Notes: generated by a model from the letters alone, not told the origin. A stretch of DNA of 12,013 nucleotides from CANJSG01 sp038203875 (GCA_038203875.1 JBBRDN010000138.1:1-12013), one strand, 5' to 3'; shown: positions 1 to 9,594, counted from the stretch's first letter. Numbers and translations: made by a program.

Positions 1-236
1 CGACCCCATTTGCTCAAGCGCTATTCGGAGCCGCACTGATCCGGCCAATCCGCCCCGGGGCCGTCCAACCAGAGACGCATGCGGAGTCCCCGAGGCTAGC
101 CCTTGAGAACCCGCCGCGGGAATGTCGATGGAGCCGCTGAAACGAACCAGCTAGTTCAGTTCGACGAAGCGGTTGAAGAGGACGACATGCCGTTGGACGC
201 CGTGGTCCTTGGCCCACCGCCGCGATCGCCATCACA
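1..236. other. No supported gene downstream of the glucan synthase
   Basis: This stretch follows the synthase stop codon. I see no open frame with a convincing start, protein-like composition and codon pattern, and no hairpin followed by a T-run that would serve as an intrinsic terminator for the synthase. A short open frame without a start codon (151-231, minus) reads like protein but is too short to call. The end of the window cuts off whatever lies further left. Confidence 0.5.
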
Positions 237-3200
237 TCAGGTGGACGATGTTGGGACCGGGCGCACCGGAACTGAGGATTTCAATTCGACTTCATGTTGC
301 CCGCGATCGTCGACCAGCGGAATCGTGTCCGAGGCTAGTTCGGTTCCGTCGAGGAAGAGCCGGTTCTTCTCGCCTGCATCCACCGCCAGCCGGGAGATGG
401 TGATGTGGTAAACGGTCTGGCGGTAGCGGTAGTGGATCTTGTAGCCCTTCCAGCTTTTCGGCAGACGCGGGGTCAGGCGCAGTTGATCGCCTTCGAGGTT
501 CACGCCGAGGAGGGTTTCGATCAGCAGCCGATACATCCAGCCGGCGGAACCGGTATACCAGGTCCAGCCGCCCCGGCCCGTGTGCGGCGCGACGGCATAG
601 ACGTCCGCCGCGACGACGTAGGGTTCGACCTTGTAGGTGGCGATTTGTCCGGCGGTGCCGCCGTGATGGATGGGGTTGAGCAGTGAGAAGAGTTCCCAGG
701 CGCGGTCGTTCTCGCCCATGAGCGCGAAGGCCATCGCCGTCCAGATCGCGCCGTGCGTGTATTGGCCGCCGTTCTCGCGCACGCCCGGAATGTAGCCCTT
801 GATGTAGCCTGGATTCAGCGCCGACGTGTCGAAGGGCGGATCGAACAACTGGATCAGCTTCGCGTTGCGGCGGACCAGACGCCGGTCCACGGCGCCCATC
901 GCCTGACGGGTCCGGTGCGGATCACCGGCGCCGCTGATGACGGACCAGCTCTGGGGCAGCGAGTCGATCTGGCATTCGGCGTTGGTCGCGGAGCCGAGCG
1001 GTTCGCCGTTGTCGAAGTAGGCGCGGCGATACCATTCGCCGTCCCACCCGTGCTGCTCGATGTTGGCCTGCAACTGCCGGGCCTGGGTGAGGCAACGGTC
1101 GGCAAAGGCGATGTCATGGCGCGAGCGCGCGAGGCCGGCGAACTGGGTGAGCACGTCGTAAAGGAAGAAGGCCAGCCAGACACTTTCGCCGCGGCCCTCG
1201 TTGCCTATCCTGTTCATGCCGTCGTTCCAATCCCCGCAGCCGATCAACGGCAGCCCATTGTCGCCGAATCTCAGGCCGCGTTCGATGGCGCGCACGCAGT
1301 GCTGGTAGAGCGTGGCCGTTTCCTCGGAGCGACTCGGCAGATCGTAGTAGGCCTCCTCCTCCGGCTTGACGGGACGGGCTTCGAGGAAGGAAACCGTTTC
1401 ATCGAGAACGCCCGTGTCAGCGACCGTCGCGACGTAGCGGCAGGTCACGAATGGCAGCCACAGGTAATCGTCGGAGAAATGAGTGCGCACGCCCCGCCCC
1501 GCCGGCGGATGCCACCAGTGCTGCACATCGCCTTCGCGAAACTGGTGCGCGGCGGCGCGGAGGAGATGCTCGCGCGTGAGCGCCGGGGCGCAATGCACCA
1601 GGGCCATCGAGTCCTGCAACTGGTCGCGGAAGCCGTAGGCCCCGCCCGATTGATAGAACCCGGTGCGGCCCCAGACGCGGCAACTCAACGTCTGATAGAG
1701 CAGCCAGCCGTTGGCCATCACGTTCACGGCGGGATCGGGCGTATCCACGTTCACGGCCCCGAGGGTCCGGTTCCAATGGTCCCAGACACCTTCGAGCGCC
1801 CGGCGACTGGCGTCGGCACTGCGGAAACGACGGATCAGATTCTGCACTTCGGCCGCGTTTCGACCGACGCCGAGACGGAAGCTCGTCTCCCGTTCCTCTC
1901 CATCCGACAAATTGAACGCCACCTGCAGCGCACCGCACGGGTCCAGGCCCGCACCCACCTTGCCCGACAGGCGCGCGCGCTTCATGGCCGCCGGTTGCGC
2001 GAGGCTGCCATTGCGCCCGATAAACTCCTTTCGATCTCCGGTGAACGTGCGGGCCGGGTCGTTGACATCGATGAACACGACGCGCTCGGGAAAGTCGGTG
2101 TTGTAGTAATTGCGCGCGAGCAAAGCGCCGGTCTTGAGATCCACCTCGGTTTGCACGTGCAGCAGGCTCTTGTTCCTCAGGTCGCCCAGGACCCATTCCC
2201 AATAGCCGGTGACGGAAAGGCGACGCGGGCGGCCCGAGACATTGCGCAGTTTCAGAACCGCCAACTTCACCGGGGCATCCATCGCCACATAGACCCAGAG
2301 CTCGGAGGCGATGCCGCGCTCGGTGTGCTCGAACACGGTGTAGCCGAAGCCGTGACGAATCACATGGGGCGTCTCGCCGGGCGCGGGCGACGGTGTGGGC
2401 GACCAGAACTCTCCGGTCTGTTCGTCGCGGATGTAGAACGCCTCGCCCGTCGTGTCCTGGACGGGATCGTTGCTCCAGGGCGTGAGTCGGAATTCATGCG
2501 AGTTCTCCACCCAGGTGTAGGCAGCGCCGCTTTCGGAAACGACCGTGCCGAAGTAGGGATTGGCCAGCACGTTGACCCACGGCGCGGGCGTCATCTGGCC
2601 GCGCTGAAGCGTGATGACATATTCATGACCGTCGCGGGTGAAACCGCCGAGGCCGTTGTTGAAGATCAACTCGCGGGGCGGCAGCGGTGCGGGCAGGTCA
2701 CGCGCGGGCGAGCGCGTCATCCTCAGCGCGGGGACAAGCGGTTCAAGCACGCTGCGATGTTCGAGCTGTTCCACGAGCGTCCCATTTTCATCGTCGAGGA
2801 CGATGCGGGCCGCCGATTGCAGAAGCACGCGGTCGTCGTTGGGAATCTGTTCGAGCCGGCGGACGAAGATGCCGCCCGGCTTGTCGAGCATCTGCGCCTC
2901 GATGCCGGACGAGATCAGACCCGTGATCTGGTCCTGCAACGACTGGCGGTAAACGGAAACGTCCTCGTTCACGATGACGAGATCCACCGTCAAACCCTTC
3001 ATGCGCCAGAAGGAATGCGCCTGGATGAGTTGCCGCACGATCTCGATCTTGTCCCCGTCGCTGATGCGGAGCAGGACGATGGGTGCGTCGCCGGAAATGC
3101 CGTAGCTCCAGAGTCCGTTTTGGCCGCGGCGGTTGCTGCGCAGCACGCCAGGGTTCGCCCGCCGGGCGGGATCGGCGTAGACCAATGCACCCGCGAGCCG

Positions 3201-6200
3201 GCCGTAGATCTGCGCCTCCGCCTCCGTGATGTTCAGCTGGTGCAACGTCACCTGGCTGTGGGTCCACGCGAGGTCGAAGGCGCGGTCCGTCATGCGCGCG
3301 CTTTGATATTTCTCCACATGCGCGACCGCCGCGTCGCGGCTTTCGGCCACGCCCAGGACAAGATCAAGGACGGCCGTTTCGTTCGGCGCCAGCCTGACCG
3401 CGCGCCGCAGGGAGACGATCGGGTCGAGCACGGAGCCAACGGTGTTGGACAGCGGCGCGAGGTCGCGCATCGCCGCCGGATGGGCCAGCGTGCCGCCGCG
3501 CCCGACGAACCGGGCGCGGTCGGTTTCGCAGGAGAGCTCGCCGGCTTCACCGCCCTGGACCAGCAGGAGATGCAGCAACCACGGCGGCTTCTCCTCCTGG
3601 GAACGGGCGCGCCGCGTGCAGAGGAGCGCGGAAGTCTTCCGCGCGAATTCGGTTTGCACGAACAGGTTGCTGAACGCGGGGTGAGCCGCGTCCGCGTCCG
3701 GTTTCGCCAGCACCACCTCCGCGTAGCTGGTCAGTTCAATCTCCCGTTCGACCGAGGAACGATTGGTGATCGTGATGCGGCGGAGCTCCACATCGTCCTC
3801 GGGCGACACGCTGATCTCGGTGTGGATCTCCAGACCGGCATGGCGCTGCCGAAACTCCGCGCGTGCCTGGGTGAAGATGGCCTCGTAGCCCTTGGTCGCC
3901 CGTGCGGTGGGTTGATACGCCGCGGACCAGGACTCTCCCGACGCCACGTCGCGCAGGTATACGAACATCCCCCAGCAATCGCGGGTGGCATCCTCGCGCC
4001 AGCGGGTGACCGCCAGATCGCGCCAGCGGCTGTAGCCGCCGCCCGCGCTGCTGATGACGACATGGTAGCGGCCGTTCGACAGCAGATGAACCTCGGGCGC
4101 CGGCAAGGTGGGATTGGAGAAGACGCGCATGACCGGTTCGCCGTCACCGGCGAACGCCCGCGTTTCCTCCAGTTTCAGATCCTCGGTGAGCACGCTCGGC
4201 GCCGCCTTCGGGACGCGTTCCTGCAGGAGCAGGTCCGCCGCCTTCAGCAGAGGGCACGCGAGAAAACGCCTCTGCATCGGGAAATCCTGCAGCGCGTTGA
4301 CCAGCGCCAGCAGGCTCATGCCCTGATGATGCACCATGAACGATCGGATCGTGGCGCTCGTCTCGTCCGGAGGCAGCCGCGCGGGCGTGTAGTCGACCGC
4401 CTCGTAGAATCCGTAGCTTCCCGAGCGTCCGTCTTCCGCGAGTCGTCGCAGGTTCTCGCACGCTTCCACGGGCGAGACCATCAGCGCCATTGCGCTGGCA
4501 TAGGGGGCGATGACGAGGTCATCGGCCAGTCCGCGCTTCAAGCCCAGGCCCGGCACACCGAAGGCCCGGTATTGATAATTCGAGTTAACGTCGGTGCGGT
4601 TGTAGCCTGATTCCGAAATTCCCCAAGGCACGTCGCGCACTTTCCCATACTCGATCTGCTGCTGCACCGCGGCCAGGCAGGTGTGGTCGAGCAGTGTGTT
4701 TTCATAATTGGGCATCACCAGCAGCGGCATCAGATACTCGAACATCGAACCGCTCCACGAAACCAGGATCGGCCTGCCTTGCGCACCTACGAGCAGGCGG
4801 CCCATCGAGAACCAGTGGTCCTGGGGAACCTGTCCCAGCGCGATGGCGACGTAGCTGCACAGCCGGGCCTCCGAGGCCAGCAGGTCGTAGAAACCCGCGT
4901 CGCAGCGGCGCTCGGTGACATTATATCCGGTGCAGAAGAGATCGCGGGAGCGGTTGAACAGAAAATCAAAATCCATCCCGGCGGCCAGTTCGTCGCATTG
5001 CTGGGCGAGATCCTCCAACTCGAGGAGGCGCTCCCGGGCACGCTGACCGGCTTCGCGCAGGCGGCCCGCGAGTTCGTCCTGACCAGCGCCGTCCCCGGGC
5101 GATTGATCCAGCATCGCGACGCCGTGCAAGGTGGGAGCCCGATCGAGCTCCGCCAGTCTTGCGGCAAGGCCGGAAGGATCACCGCCCGGCTTGTCCGCGC
5201 CCGACAACCACGGCGCGAGGCACAGCAGGTCGTCCAATTGTTCCGCGCAGTTGTGCTGCAGAGTTTGCGACCACTTCTTGGGGTCTTCTCCTGCGTTCTC
5301 CAGCGCCGCCGCAATCGCGGTGGCCTGGCGGGTCGCACTTTCCAGCAACGCGTGCGCTGCACGCAGTCCATCAGGTGCGGCGGCCAGTTCCACGGCCAGA
5401 GCGGTCAACGCCTCATTGGCCGGGGCCAATTCCTGAAGAACCCTCACCGTGTCGCCCAGCCCCGAGAAAACCTGCGGCGTGTAAATCTTTTCACCGGACT
5501 GTTCCCTCAGCCCCGCGCCGAGGGTCAGCAGGTGTCCGGCGAGATTGCCGCTGTCCACGCTCGACACGTAATGCGGAAGCAGCGGACGCAGCGAACGCGT
5601 CTCATACCAGTTGAAGAAATGCCCGCGGTGCCGCTCCAGCCGTTGCATCGCGGACAAGGCATCGCGGGTGCGCCGGACCAGGCCGCCGACGGAGAGATAA
5701 CCGAGGTCGCGTGCGGCCAGATTGGCCAGCAACGCCAGCCCCATGTTCGTGGGCGAAGTGCGCGTGGCGATGATCGGCGCGGGCGTTTCCTGAAAGTTGT
5801 CCGGTGGCAGCCAGTTCTCCTGCGCGGTGACGAAGGTCTCGAAGTAGTTCCATGTCCGGCGGGCCGTGCTCCGCAGAAATACGGTTTGCGACCGGGACAA
5901 TGCCGGCTTGGCGGATTCGATGGGCTGGCTGATCCACCAGGCGATGCAGGGCGCGACCAGCCAGAGGCCGAAGATCGGAAGAGCCGGGGACAACTGTGCC
6001 GGCTGCAGGATGGCGAGGGAAATTCCGGTCGCGAGCCCGGTCAGCGGCGCGATCCACATCGTCGCGTAAAAGCCCGCGAGATCGGCCCGGGTGGTTCGCT
6101 CGGAGTCGCTCGAAGTCTGCCATTCGAGGAGACGTTTGTGCGTGAACAGCAGCCGGCCCAGAGTCCGTCCGATGGCGTCGACGCTGACGAGGGCGTCGTA

Positions 6201-9008
6201 AGGCAGGAAGGCGAGGGTGAGAAACACCTGGCCCAACTGTCGGCTCGCCGAGCCCGCGAGCTCCTCCAGATGCATCGCCCACGGGAGATCCTCCGGCTTG
6301 CGGAACACATCCACCAGCGCCGCCAGCAAGCCGGGGAGTGCGACGATCGCGAGGACCAGCAGGGGGCCAACCCCGCCGCGTTCCGGCAACAGCAGCCAGC
6401 CCCCGAGCATCAGGCCCATCAAACCCACCGGGACGAGACTGCGCCGGAGGTTGTCGAAGATCTTCCACCGTGAAAGGCCGGAGAGCGGATTCGCGATGCG
6501 CCGGGCGTCGGAGCCCGGCACGCGCGGCAGGAGCCATTGCGTGATCTGCCAGTCCCCGCGAATCCAGCGGTGGCGGCGGTCGATGTCCACGTTGTAACGC
6601 GAGGGAAACTCCTCGTAGAGCTCCACGTCGCAGACCAGCGCGGAGCGGGCATGGCACGCTTCCAGCAGATCGTGGCTGAGCACGGTGTTCTCCGGAAATC
6701 GTCCATGCATCGCACGCTCGAAGGCGTCCACGTCATAGATTCCCTTGCCGATGAACGAGCCTTCGCCGAACACGTCCTGATACACGTCGGACACTTCGCG
6801 GGTGTAGGGATCGATGCCCGCGTCGCCGGCAAAAAGCCGCACGAACCACGAACGTCGCGCGCTCGGCAGGCTCACACCCACGCGCGGTTGCAGGATGCCG
6901 TAGCCTTCGGCGACCACTCCAAGCGCGTCGTCGAAGACCGGATGGTTCAGCGGATGGGCCATCGCACCGACAAGCTGGCGGGCCGCCTCGCGAGGCAGTT
7001 GGGTGTCGGTGTCGAGGGTGATGACATACTTGATCGCCGGCAGGACGGATGTGTCGCCCACGATCTCGGAGAAGGATCGGGCCGCACCGCCGCGGAGCAG
7101 GGCATTGAACTCGCCGAGCTTGCCCCGCTTGCGTTCGTAACCCATCCACACACGCTCGCCGGCATTCCAGCGGCGTGGCCGATGGAACAGGAAAAAGCGG
7201 GTATGGTCCGTTGAAGGATACTTCTGGTTCAGCCGTTCGACACCCGCACGCACCCGCTGCAACAAACCTTCATCCCCCGGCAAAATCTCCTCTGCGGCGT
7301 CGCGGAAATCCGTGAGCAGGGCGAAGTGCAGGCGCTCATCACGGTTCGCGAGTTGATGAATCTCCAGGCTCTCGATGAGCCGATCCACCCCGGCGGCGCC
7401 GGTGAGCATCGTGGGCACCACGACCATCGTGCGGCACTCGGGCGCGATGCCGGTGGAATAGTCCATGCGCGGAAGCCGGCACGGCTGCAGGAGCAGCGTG
7501 GAGAGCCAGTTCATCAGGGCGACGGCCAGTTGGCTTGCGCACAGCAGGACGACGAGCGTGAAGACAACCAGGCTCCAGCCCTGCAGCCCGATCGAGTCGG
7601 CCTGCCGCACAAAACAAAACGTGGTGAACGACGTGAGCGCCCCGATGCCGCCCGCATAGAACGTCAGCGGAAAAGCGTGGATGCAGCGTTCCTTCACGGA
7701 GCGCCACGGCCACCGCACCGACACCGCAGTCCCCAAAACCGAGCGCCCCTTGTCGACCAGGTAGAACCCCACATGGGCCGCGCGGACGGAGCCGCCCTTG
7801 TCCCGGCCGCAGTCGGCGGCAAGTTGGACGGCCTTACGCGCCACGTCCGCTTCCGAGAGCCCGCTGTGTCGCGCGAAGAACTCGACCGCATGGCGGTAGC
7901 GGTCGCGCGTGGCAAAATCCATCCGACGGTAAACGTCGGCCGGATCTGTGCGCAAGGTGACCTCGACCAGGCTCAACGCCTCCACGAAATCCTTCCAATC
8001 CATGGCGCTCAGGAACCGTAGGCTGGTGATGGAGTGGCTGACGGAAACCTGGTCCGCCGCCTGGTTCTGGCTCTCCTGATGGACCAGCTGCTCGATGGAC
8101 AGCCCGTGCTCGACGAGCCGCTGTTCAAGCCACTCGCGCGCGAGGTGCAACACAGGGCTTTGTCGCGACAGGCGCTGGCAGAATTCCGCCACGAAACTGC
8201 TCGAGAACGGCAGATCGGCCTTCGCCATGTCCGCCACGACGATGACCAGATGGGACGGATTCCTTTCCGCCATGTCCTGCAAACGATCCACCCACAGGTC
8301 AGCGAGGTCGCGGGCGTCGCGCGCGATTTTCAGCCGGCGGGCGATACGCTGGAGGTTCTCAATCAGACCCAGCCGCAGCATGATGGGAATGGCCCACAGC
8401 TCGCCCAGCTTCAAGGAGGCGCCCGTCTGGTAGGCGGCGACAAAAGCCTGGAGCGGGCTGGCATCAACCTGGGCATCCACGTGCGCGACCAGTTCGAGCA
8501 CGATGTCGTAGACGCGCGGCAACCCGGCGGAGGGACCGTCGACAAGGCGGGGCAACTCACGGCTATAACCGCGCGGGAGGTGACGCCGGGCCAGATGGAT
8601 CTGCTCCTCGATCAGGTAGAAGTTGTCGAGCAACCACTCCGCGGCAGGCGTCACCCGCCGGGTCTTGTCGAAGGTGAGAGTGGCGTGGTTGAAGGCGCGG
8701 AGGATTTCTTCGTTCTGACCCAAGCGGCCCAGCAGACTGTTGGCACCCCGGTCGGTGACGATCCGGTGATTGGCCGCGAGCGTTGCGGCATGGCGCGCGA
8801 GCTGTTCGACGCTGAAAAGCTCCGCACGCAATGGCGGCTGGCCCAAGTCAACGCTCGAACGCAGCGGTGCGCCCATCCAACCCAGAAGGCGCGATGGAAC
8901 GGTCGCTATGATGTGAATGTCTCCGTTTTTGTTTCCGCCATGGACCCATTTGGCACCCGGGCAAGACGGAACCCGATCCACCCGCCCCACCGACCGGGTT
9001 CCTTTCAA
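237..9008 (-). CDS. ndvB: Cyclic beta-1,2-glucan synthase (ChvB/NdvB type: GT84 + glycoamylase-like + GH94)
   Basis: Giant inner-membrane enzyme. In the ChvB/NdvB family it primes, elongates, trims by phosphorolysis and cyclises beta-1,2-glucan from UDP-glucose, giving periplasmic osmoregulated glucan. Numbering from TTG 9008 (2923 aa): residues about 50-440 are the soluble N-terminal region; membrane segments lie near 445-500, 860-903 and 980-1026. Between them is the GT84 glycosyltransferase, with DTD at 666-668, GEGSFIGKG near 746, HD at 779-780 and RRHRWIRGDWQ at 811-821. A glycoamylase-like domain follows (about 1345-1600; SGSMFEYLMP, GISESGYN, MVHHQGMS). Then come a first GH94-type sandwich (1640-1900), a second (2110-2410) and the (alpha/alpha)6 barrel, with GDWND at 2592-2596 (D2596 the likely catalytic acid). 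The length fits the family (Agrobacterium ChvB is about 2830 aa) and no frame break is seen. The start is uncertain: TTG 9008 is the first possible start, but ATG 8876 (residue 45) sits just before the conserved family region (PLRAELFSVEQL) and is equally or more likely. Neither has a Shine-Dalgarno sequence. The product may differ in linkage or be linear in this phylum. Confidence 0.95.
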   Translation of the reverse strand: MKGTRSVGRVDRVPSCPGAKWVHGGNKNGDIHIIATVPSRLLGWMGAPLRSSVDLGQPPLRAELFSVEQLARHAATLAANHRIVTDRGANSLLGRLGQNEEILRAFNHATLTFDKTRRVTPAAEWLLDNFYLIEEQIHLARRHLPRGYSRELPRLVDGPSAGLPRVYDIVLELVAHVDAQVDASPLQAFVAAYQTGASLKLGELWAIPIMLRLGLIENLQRIARRLKIARDARDLADLWVDRLQDMAERNPSHLVIVVADMAKADLPFSSSFVAEFCQRLSRQSPVLHLAREWLEQRLVEHGLSIEQLVHQESQNQAADQVSVSHSITSLRFLSAMDWKDFVEALSLVEVTLRTDPADVYRRMDFATRDRYRHAVEFFARHSGLSEADVARKAVQLAADCGRDKGGSVRAAHVGFYLVDKGRSVLGTAVSVRWPWRSVKERCIHAFPLTFYAGGIGALTSFTTFCFVRQADSIGLQGWSLVVFTLVVLLCASQLAVALMNWLSTLLLQPCRLPRMDYSTGIAPECRTMVVVPTMLTGAAGVDRLIESLEIHQLANRDERLHFALLTDFRDAAEEILPGDEGLLQRVRAGVERLNQKYPSTDHTRFFLFHRPRRWNAGERVWMGYERKRGKLGEFNALLRGGAARSFSEIVGDTSVLPAIKYVITLDTDTQLPREAARQLVGAMAHPLNHPVFDDALGVVAEGYGILQPRVGVSLPSARRSWFVRLFAGDAGIDPYTREVSDVYQDVFGEGSFIGKGIYDVDAFERAMHGRFPENTVLSHDLLEACHARSALVCDVELYEEFPSRYNVDIDRRHRWIRGDWQITQWLLPRVPGSDARRIANPLSGLSRWKIFDNLRRSLVPVGLMGLMLGGWLLLPERGGVGPLLVLAIVALPGLLAALVDVFRKPEDLPWAMHLEELAGSASRQLGQVFLTLAFLPYDALVSVDAIGRTLGRLLFTHKRLLEWQTSSDSERTTRADLAGFYATMWIAPLTGLATGISLAILQPAQLSPALPIFGLWLVAPCIAWWISQPIESAKPALSRSQTVFLRSTARRTWNYFETFVTAQENWLPPDNFQETPAPIIATRTSPTNMGLALLANLAARDLGYLSVGGLVRRTRDALSAMQRLERHRGHFFNWYETRSLRPLLPHYVSSVDSGNLAGHLLTLGAGLREQSGEKIYTPQVFSGLGDTVRVLQELAPANEALTALAVELAAAPDGLRAAHALLESATRQATAIAAALENAGEDPKKWSQTLQHNCAEQLDDLLCLAPWLSGADKPGGDPSGLAARLAELDRAPTLHGVAMLDQSPGDGAGQDELAGRLREAGQRARERLLELEDLAQQCDELAAGMDFDFLFNRSRDLFCTGYNVTERRCDAGFYDLLASEARLCSYVAIALGQVPQDHWFSMGRLLVGAQGRPILVSWSGSMFEYLMPLLVMPNYENTLLDHTCLAAVQQQIEYGKVRDVPWGISESGYNRTDVNSNYQYRAFGVPGLGLKRGLADDLVIAPYASAMALMVSPVEACENLRRLAEDGRSGSYGFYEAVDYTPARLPPDETSATIRSFMVHHQGMSLLALVNALQDFPMQRRFLACPLLKAADLLLQERVPKAAPSVLTEDLKLEETRAFAGDGEPVMRVFSNPTLPAPEVHLLSNGRYHVVISSAGGGYSRWRDLAVTRWREDATRDCWGMFVYLRDVASGESWSAAYQPTARATKGYEAIFTQARAEFRQRHAGLEIHTEISVSPEDDVELRRITITNRSSVEREIELTSYAEVVLAKPDADAAHPAFSNLFVQTEFARKTSALLCTRRARSQEEKPPWLLHLLLVQGGEAGELSCETDRARFVGRGGTLAHPAAMRDLAPLSNTVGSVLDPIVSLRRAVRLAPNETAVLDLVLGVAESRDAAVAHVEKYQSARMTDRAFDLAWTHSQVTLHQLNITEAEAQIYGRLAGALVYADPARRANPGVLRSNRRGQNGLWSYGISGDAPIVLLRISDGDKIEIVRQLIQAHSFWRMKGLTVDLVIVNEDVSVYRQSLQDQITGLISSGIEAQMLDKPGGIFVRRLEQIPNDDRVLLQSAARIVLDDENGTLVEQLEHRSVLEPLVPALRMTRSPARDLPAPLPPRELIFNNGLGGFTRDGHEYVITLQRGQMTPAPWVNVLANPYFGTVVSESGAAYTWVENSHEFRLTPWSNDPVQDTTGEAFYIRDEQTGEFWSPTPSPAPGETPHVIRHGFGYTVFEHTERGIASELWVYVAMDAPVKLAVLKLRNVSGRPRRLSVTGYWEWVLGDLRNKSLLHVQTEVDLKTGALLARNYYNTDFPERVVFIDVNDPARTFTGDRKEFIGRNGSLAQPAAMKRARLSGKVGAGLDPCGALQVAFNLSDGEERETSFRLGVGRNAAEVQNLIRRFRSADASRRALEGVWDHWNRTLGAVNVDTPDPAVNVMANGWLLYQTLSCRVWGRTGFYQSGGAYGFRDQLQDSMALVHCAPALTREHLLRAAAHQFREGDVQHWWHPPAGRGVRTHFSDDYLWLPFVTCRYVATVADTGVLDETVSFLEARPVKPEEEAYYDLPSRSEETATLYQHCVRAIERGLRFGDNGLPLIGCGDWNDGMNRIGNEGRGESVWLAFFLYDVLTQFAGLARSRHDIAFADRCLTQARQLQANIEQHGWDGEWYRRAYFDNGEPLGSATNAECQIDSLPQSWSVISGAGDPHRTRQAMGAVDRRLVRRNAKLIQLFDPPFDTSALNPGYIKGYIPGVRENGGQYTHGAIWTAMAFALMGENDRAWELFSLLNPIHHGGTAGQIATYKVEPYVVAADVYAVAPHTGRGGWTWYTGSAGWMYRLLIETLLGVNLEGDQLRLTPRLPKSWKGYKIHYRYRQTVYHITISRLAVDAGEKNRLFLDGTELASDTIPLVDDRGQHEVELKSSVPVRPVPTSST

Positions 9009-9151
9009 ATCGGAACCAAGTTCCCGCAGGACCCGTGGGCAACCGGGGATCGATCAAGAGGTCGTGATTCCCGTGTCCCGGATCAAATCCGGGAGGGAAA
9101 ACCGAGAGGCGGACACGCCGGGCGCTTTGTCGGGCGAGCTCCTATCGCGAG
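9009..9151. other. Spacer between DUF3185 gene and glucan synthase
   Basis: This gap carries the end of the small-gene transcript and presumably the synthase promoter. The only structure I can point to is the stem-loop at 9068-9099. No recognisable -35/-10 pair is evident, and the 17-bp motif of the stress cluster is absent. If the synthase starts at ATG 8876, the leader region extends to 8877 and the gap is about 275 bases. Confidence 0.5.
9068..9099 (-). terminator. Stem-loop downstream of the DUF3185 gene, possible terminator
   Basis: The perfect 8-bp arms TCCCGGAT (9076-9083) and ATCCGGGA (9087-9094) enclose a 3-nt loop. A further 5-bp outer stem, TTCCC (9068-9072) with GGGAA (9095-9099), is offset by a 3-nt bulge. 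It lies 50-85 nt past the DUF3185 stop codon and upstream of the synthase. No T-run follows on the minus strand, so it is not a classic intrinsic terminator. It could equally be a processing signal or part of the synthase leader. Confidence 0.4.
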
Positions 9152-9358
9152 TCAGGTCTTGCCAGGGCCGCGCACGGTCATCGTCAGACCGGCGACGGCC
9201 GCGACGATGCCGCCGATGAGCATCCAGACGGCCTTATCCGTAGGCGATCCGGTGAAGAACCGCGAAACGTCGGAGCTGAAGGAGTTCATGGAGTTTATGC
9301 CAAGAACCATGAGGACCACCCCGCCGATGAGCAGGGCCAAGGAAATTAATTTGTTCAT
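9152..9358 (-). CDS. DUF3185 family small membrane protein
   Basis: 68-residue protein of unknown function with two hydrophobic segments. The first, at residues 4-22 (LISLALLIGGVVLMVLGIN), is followed by a polar loop with the family-typical pattern SSDVSRFFTGSPTDKAVW. The second, at about 45-62, is glycine/alanine-rich (MLIGGIVAAVAGL), and a short basic tail ends the protein. It should sit in the inner membrane. The start ATG 9358 is supported by AGGA eight bases upstream, the best Shine-Dalgarno in the cluster. It is the last small gene before the glucan synthase and lies 56 bases after the lmo0937-type gene, so the two may share a transcript. The family name rests on recalled sequence resemblance; no biochemical role is known to me. 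Confidence 0.88.
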   Translation of the reverse strand: MNKLISLALLIGGVVLMVLGINSMNSFSSDVSRFFTGSPTDKAVWMLIGGIVAAVAGLTMTVRGPGKT

Positions 9359-9371
9359 GAGCGGTTCCTGT

Positions 9372-9402
9372 CCGGTTCACGCCGAAGACGGCGATGGACC
9401 GG
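9372..9402 (-). other. Intergenic stem-loop between the lmo0937-type and DUF3185 genes
   Basis: Arms CCGGTTCACGCCG (9372-9384) and CGGCGATGGACCGG (9389-9402) pair over 13 positions, with one T/G apposition and one bulged A, around an AAGA loop. It fills most of the gap between the two genes and ends 13 bases before the DUF3185 start codon. There is no T-run. It could attenuate read-through, protect the upstream message or mask the ribosome site region. On the minus-strand RNA the T/G position becomes an A/C mismatch, so pairing there is slightly weaker. Confidence 0.45.
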
Positions 9403-9414
9403 GGTTGTGTCCAT

Positions 9415-9564
9415 TCAGACGCGTTTCCGGCCGGAGATGAAGTTGACGAGCACCATGACGACGGCGACCACGAGCAGGATGTGGATGAAGCCGCCGATGG
9501 CGACGCCGGACACGAGACCGAGGAGCCACAGGACGATAAGGATGACCGCTACAGTGTAGAGCAT
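9415..9564 (-). CDS. lmo0937-type small membrane protein (49 aa)
   Basis: Tiny integral membrane protein with two hydrophobic helices: residues 3-20 (YTVAVILIVLWLLGLVSG) and 26-43, separated by the short turn VAIGGFIH. It ends in a basic tail, SGRKRV. This order (MLYTVAVILIVLWLLGLV, then GGFIHILLVVAVV) is characteristic of the family named after Listeria lmo0937, whose function is unknown and which is often found beside stress genes. ATG 9564 gives exactly this family start and the TGA is at 9417-9415. No clear Shine-Dalgarno precedes it. It follows the BON gene after 76 bases, which hold a strong stem-loop, and precedes the DUF3185 gene. It is probably co-transcribed with one or both. Confidence 0.87.
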   Translation of the reverse strand: MLYTVAVILIVLWLLGLVSGVAIGGFIHILLVVAVVMVLVNFISGRKRV

Positions 9565-9594
9565 AGGTTTGATGGTTCTGGGTGTTGGGGGCGG

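Noticed and set aside
151..231. Minus-strand open frame reading WRSRRWAKDHGVQR and ending FNRFVELN, directly after the synthase stop
   Set aside because: It looks protein-like but has no start codon, is only 26 codons, is out of frame with the synthase and matches no family I recognise. It could be a gene remnant, but the evidence is too thin.
14..235. 73-codon minus-strand frame downstream of the synthase
   Set aside because: Arginine/serine/proline-rich translation without domain, signal or hydrophobic core, typical of a chance frame in GC-rich DNA.
753..4610. 1285-codon open frame on the plus strand, and a further 596-codon one at 4683-6473
   Set aside because: Both lie wholly antisense to the glucan synthase. 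Long antisense frames are expected opposite GC-rich genes with strong third-position bias. The translations are arginine/histidine/glutamine-rich with no domain, while the minus frame carries a full set of family motifs.
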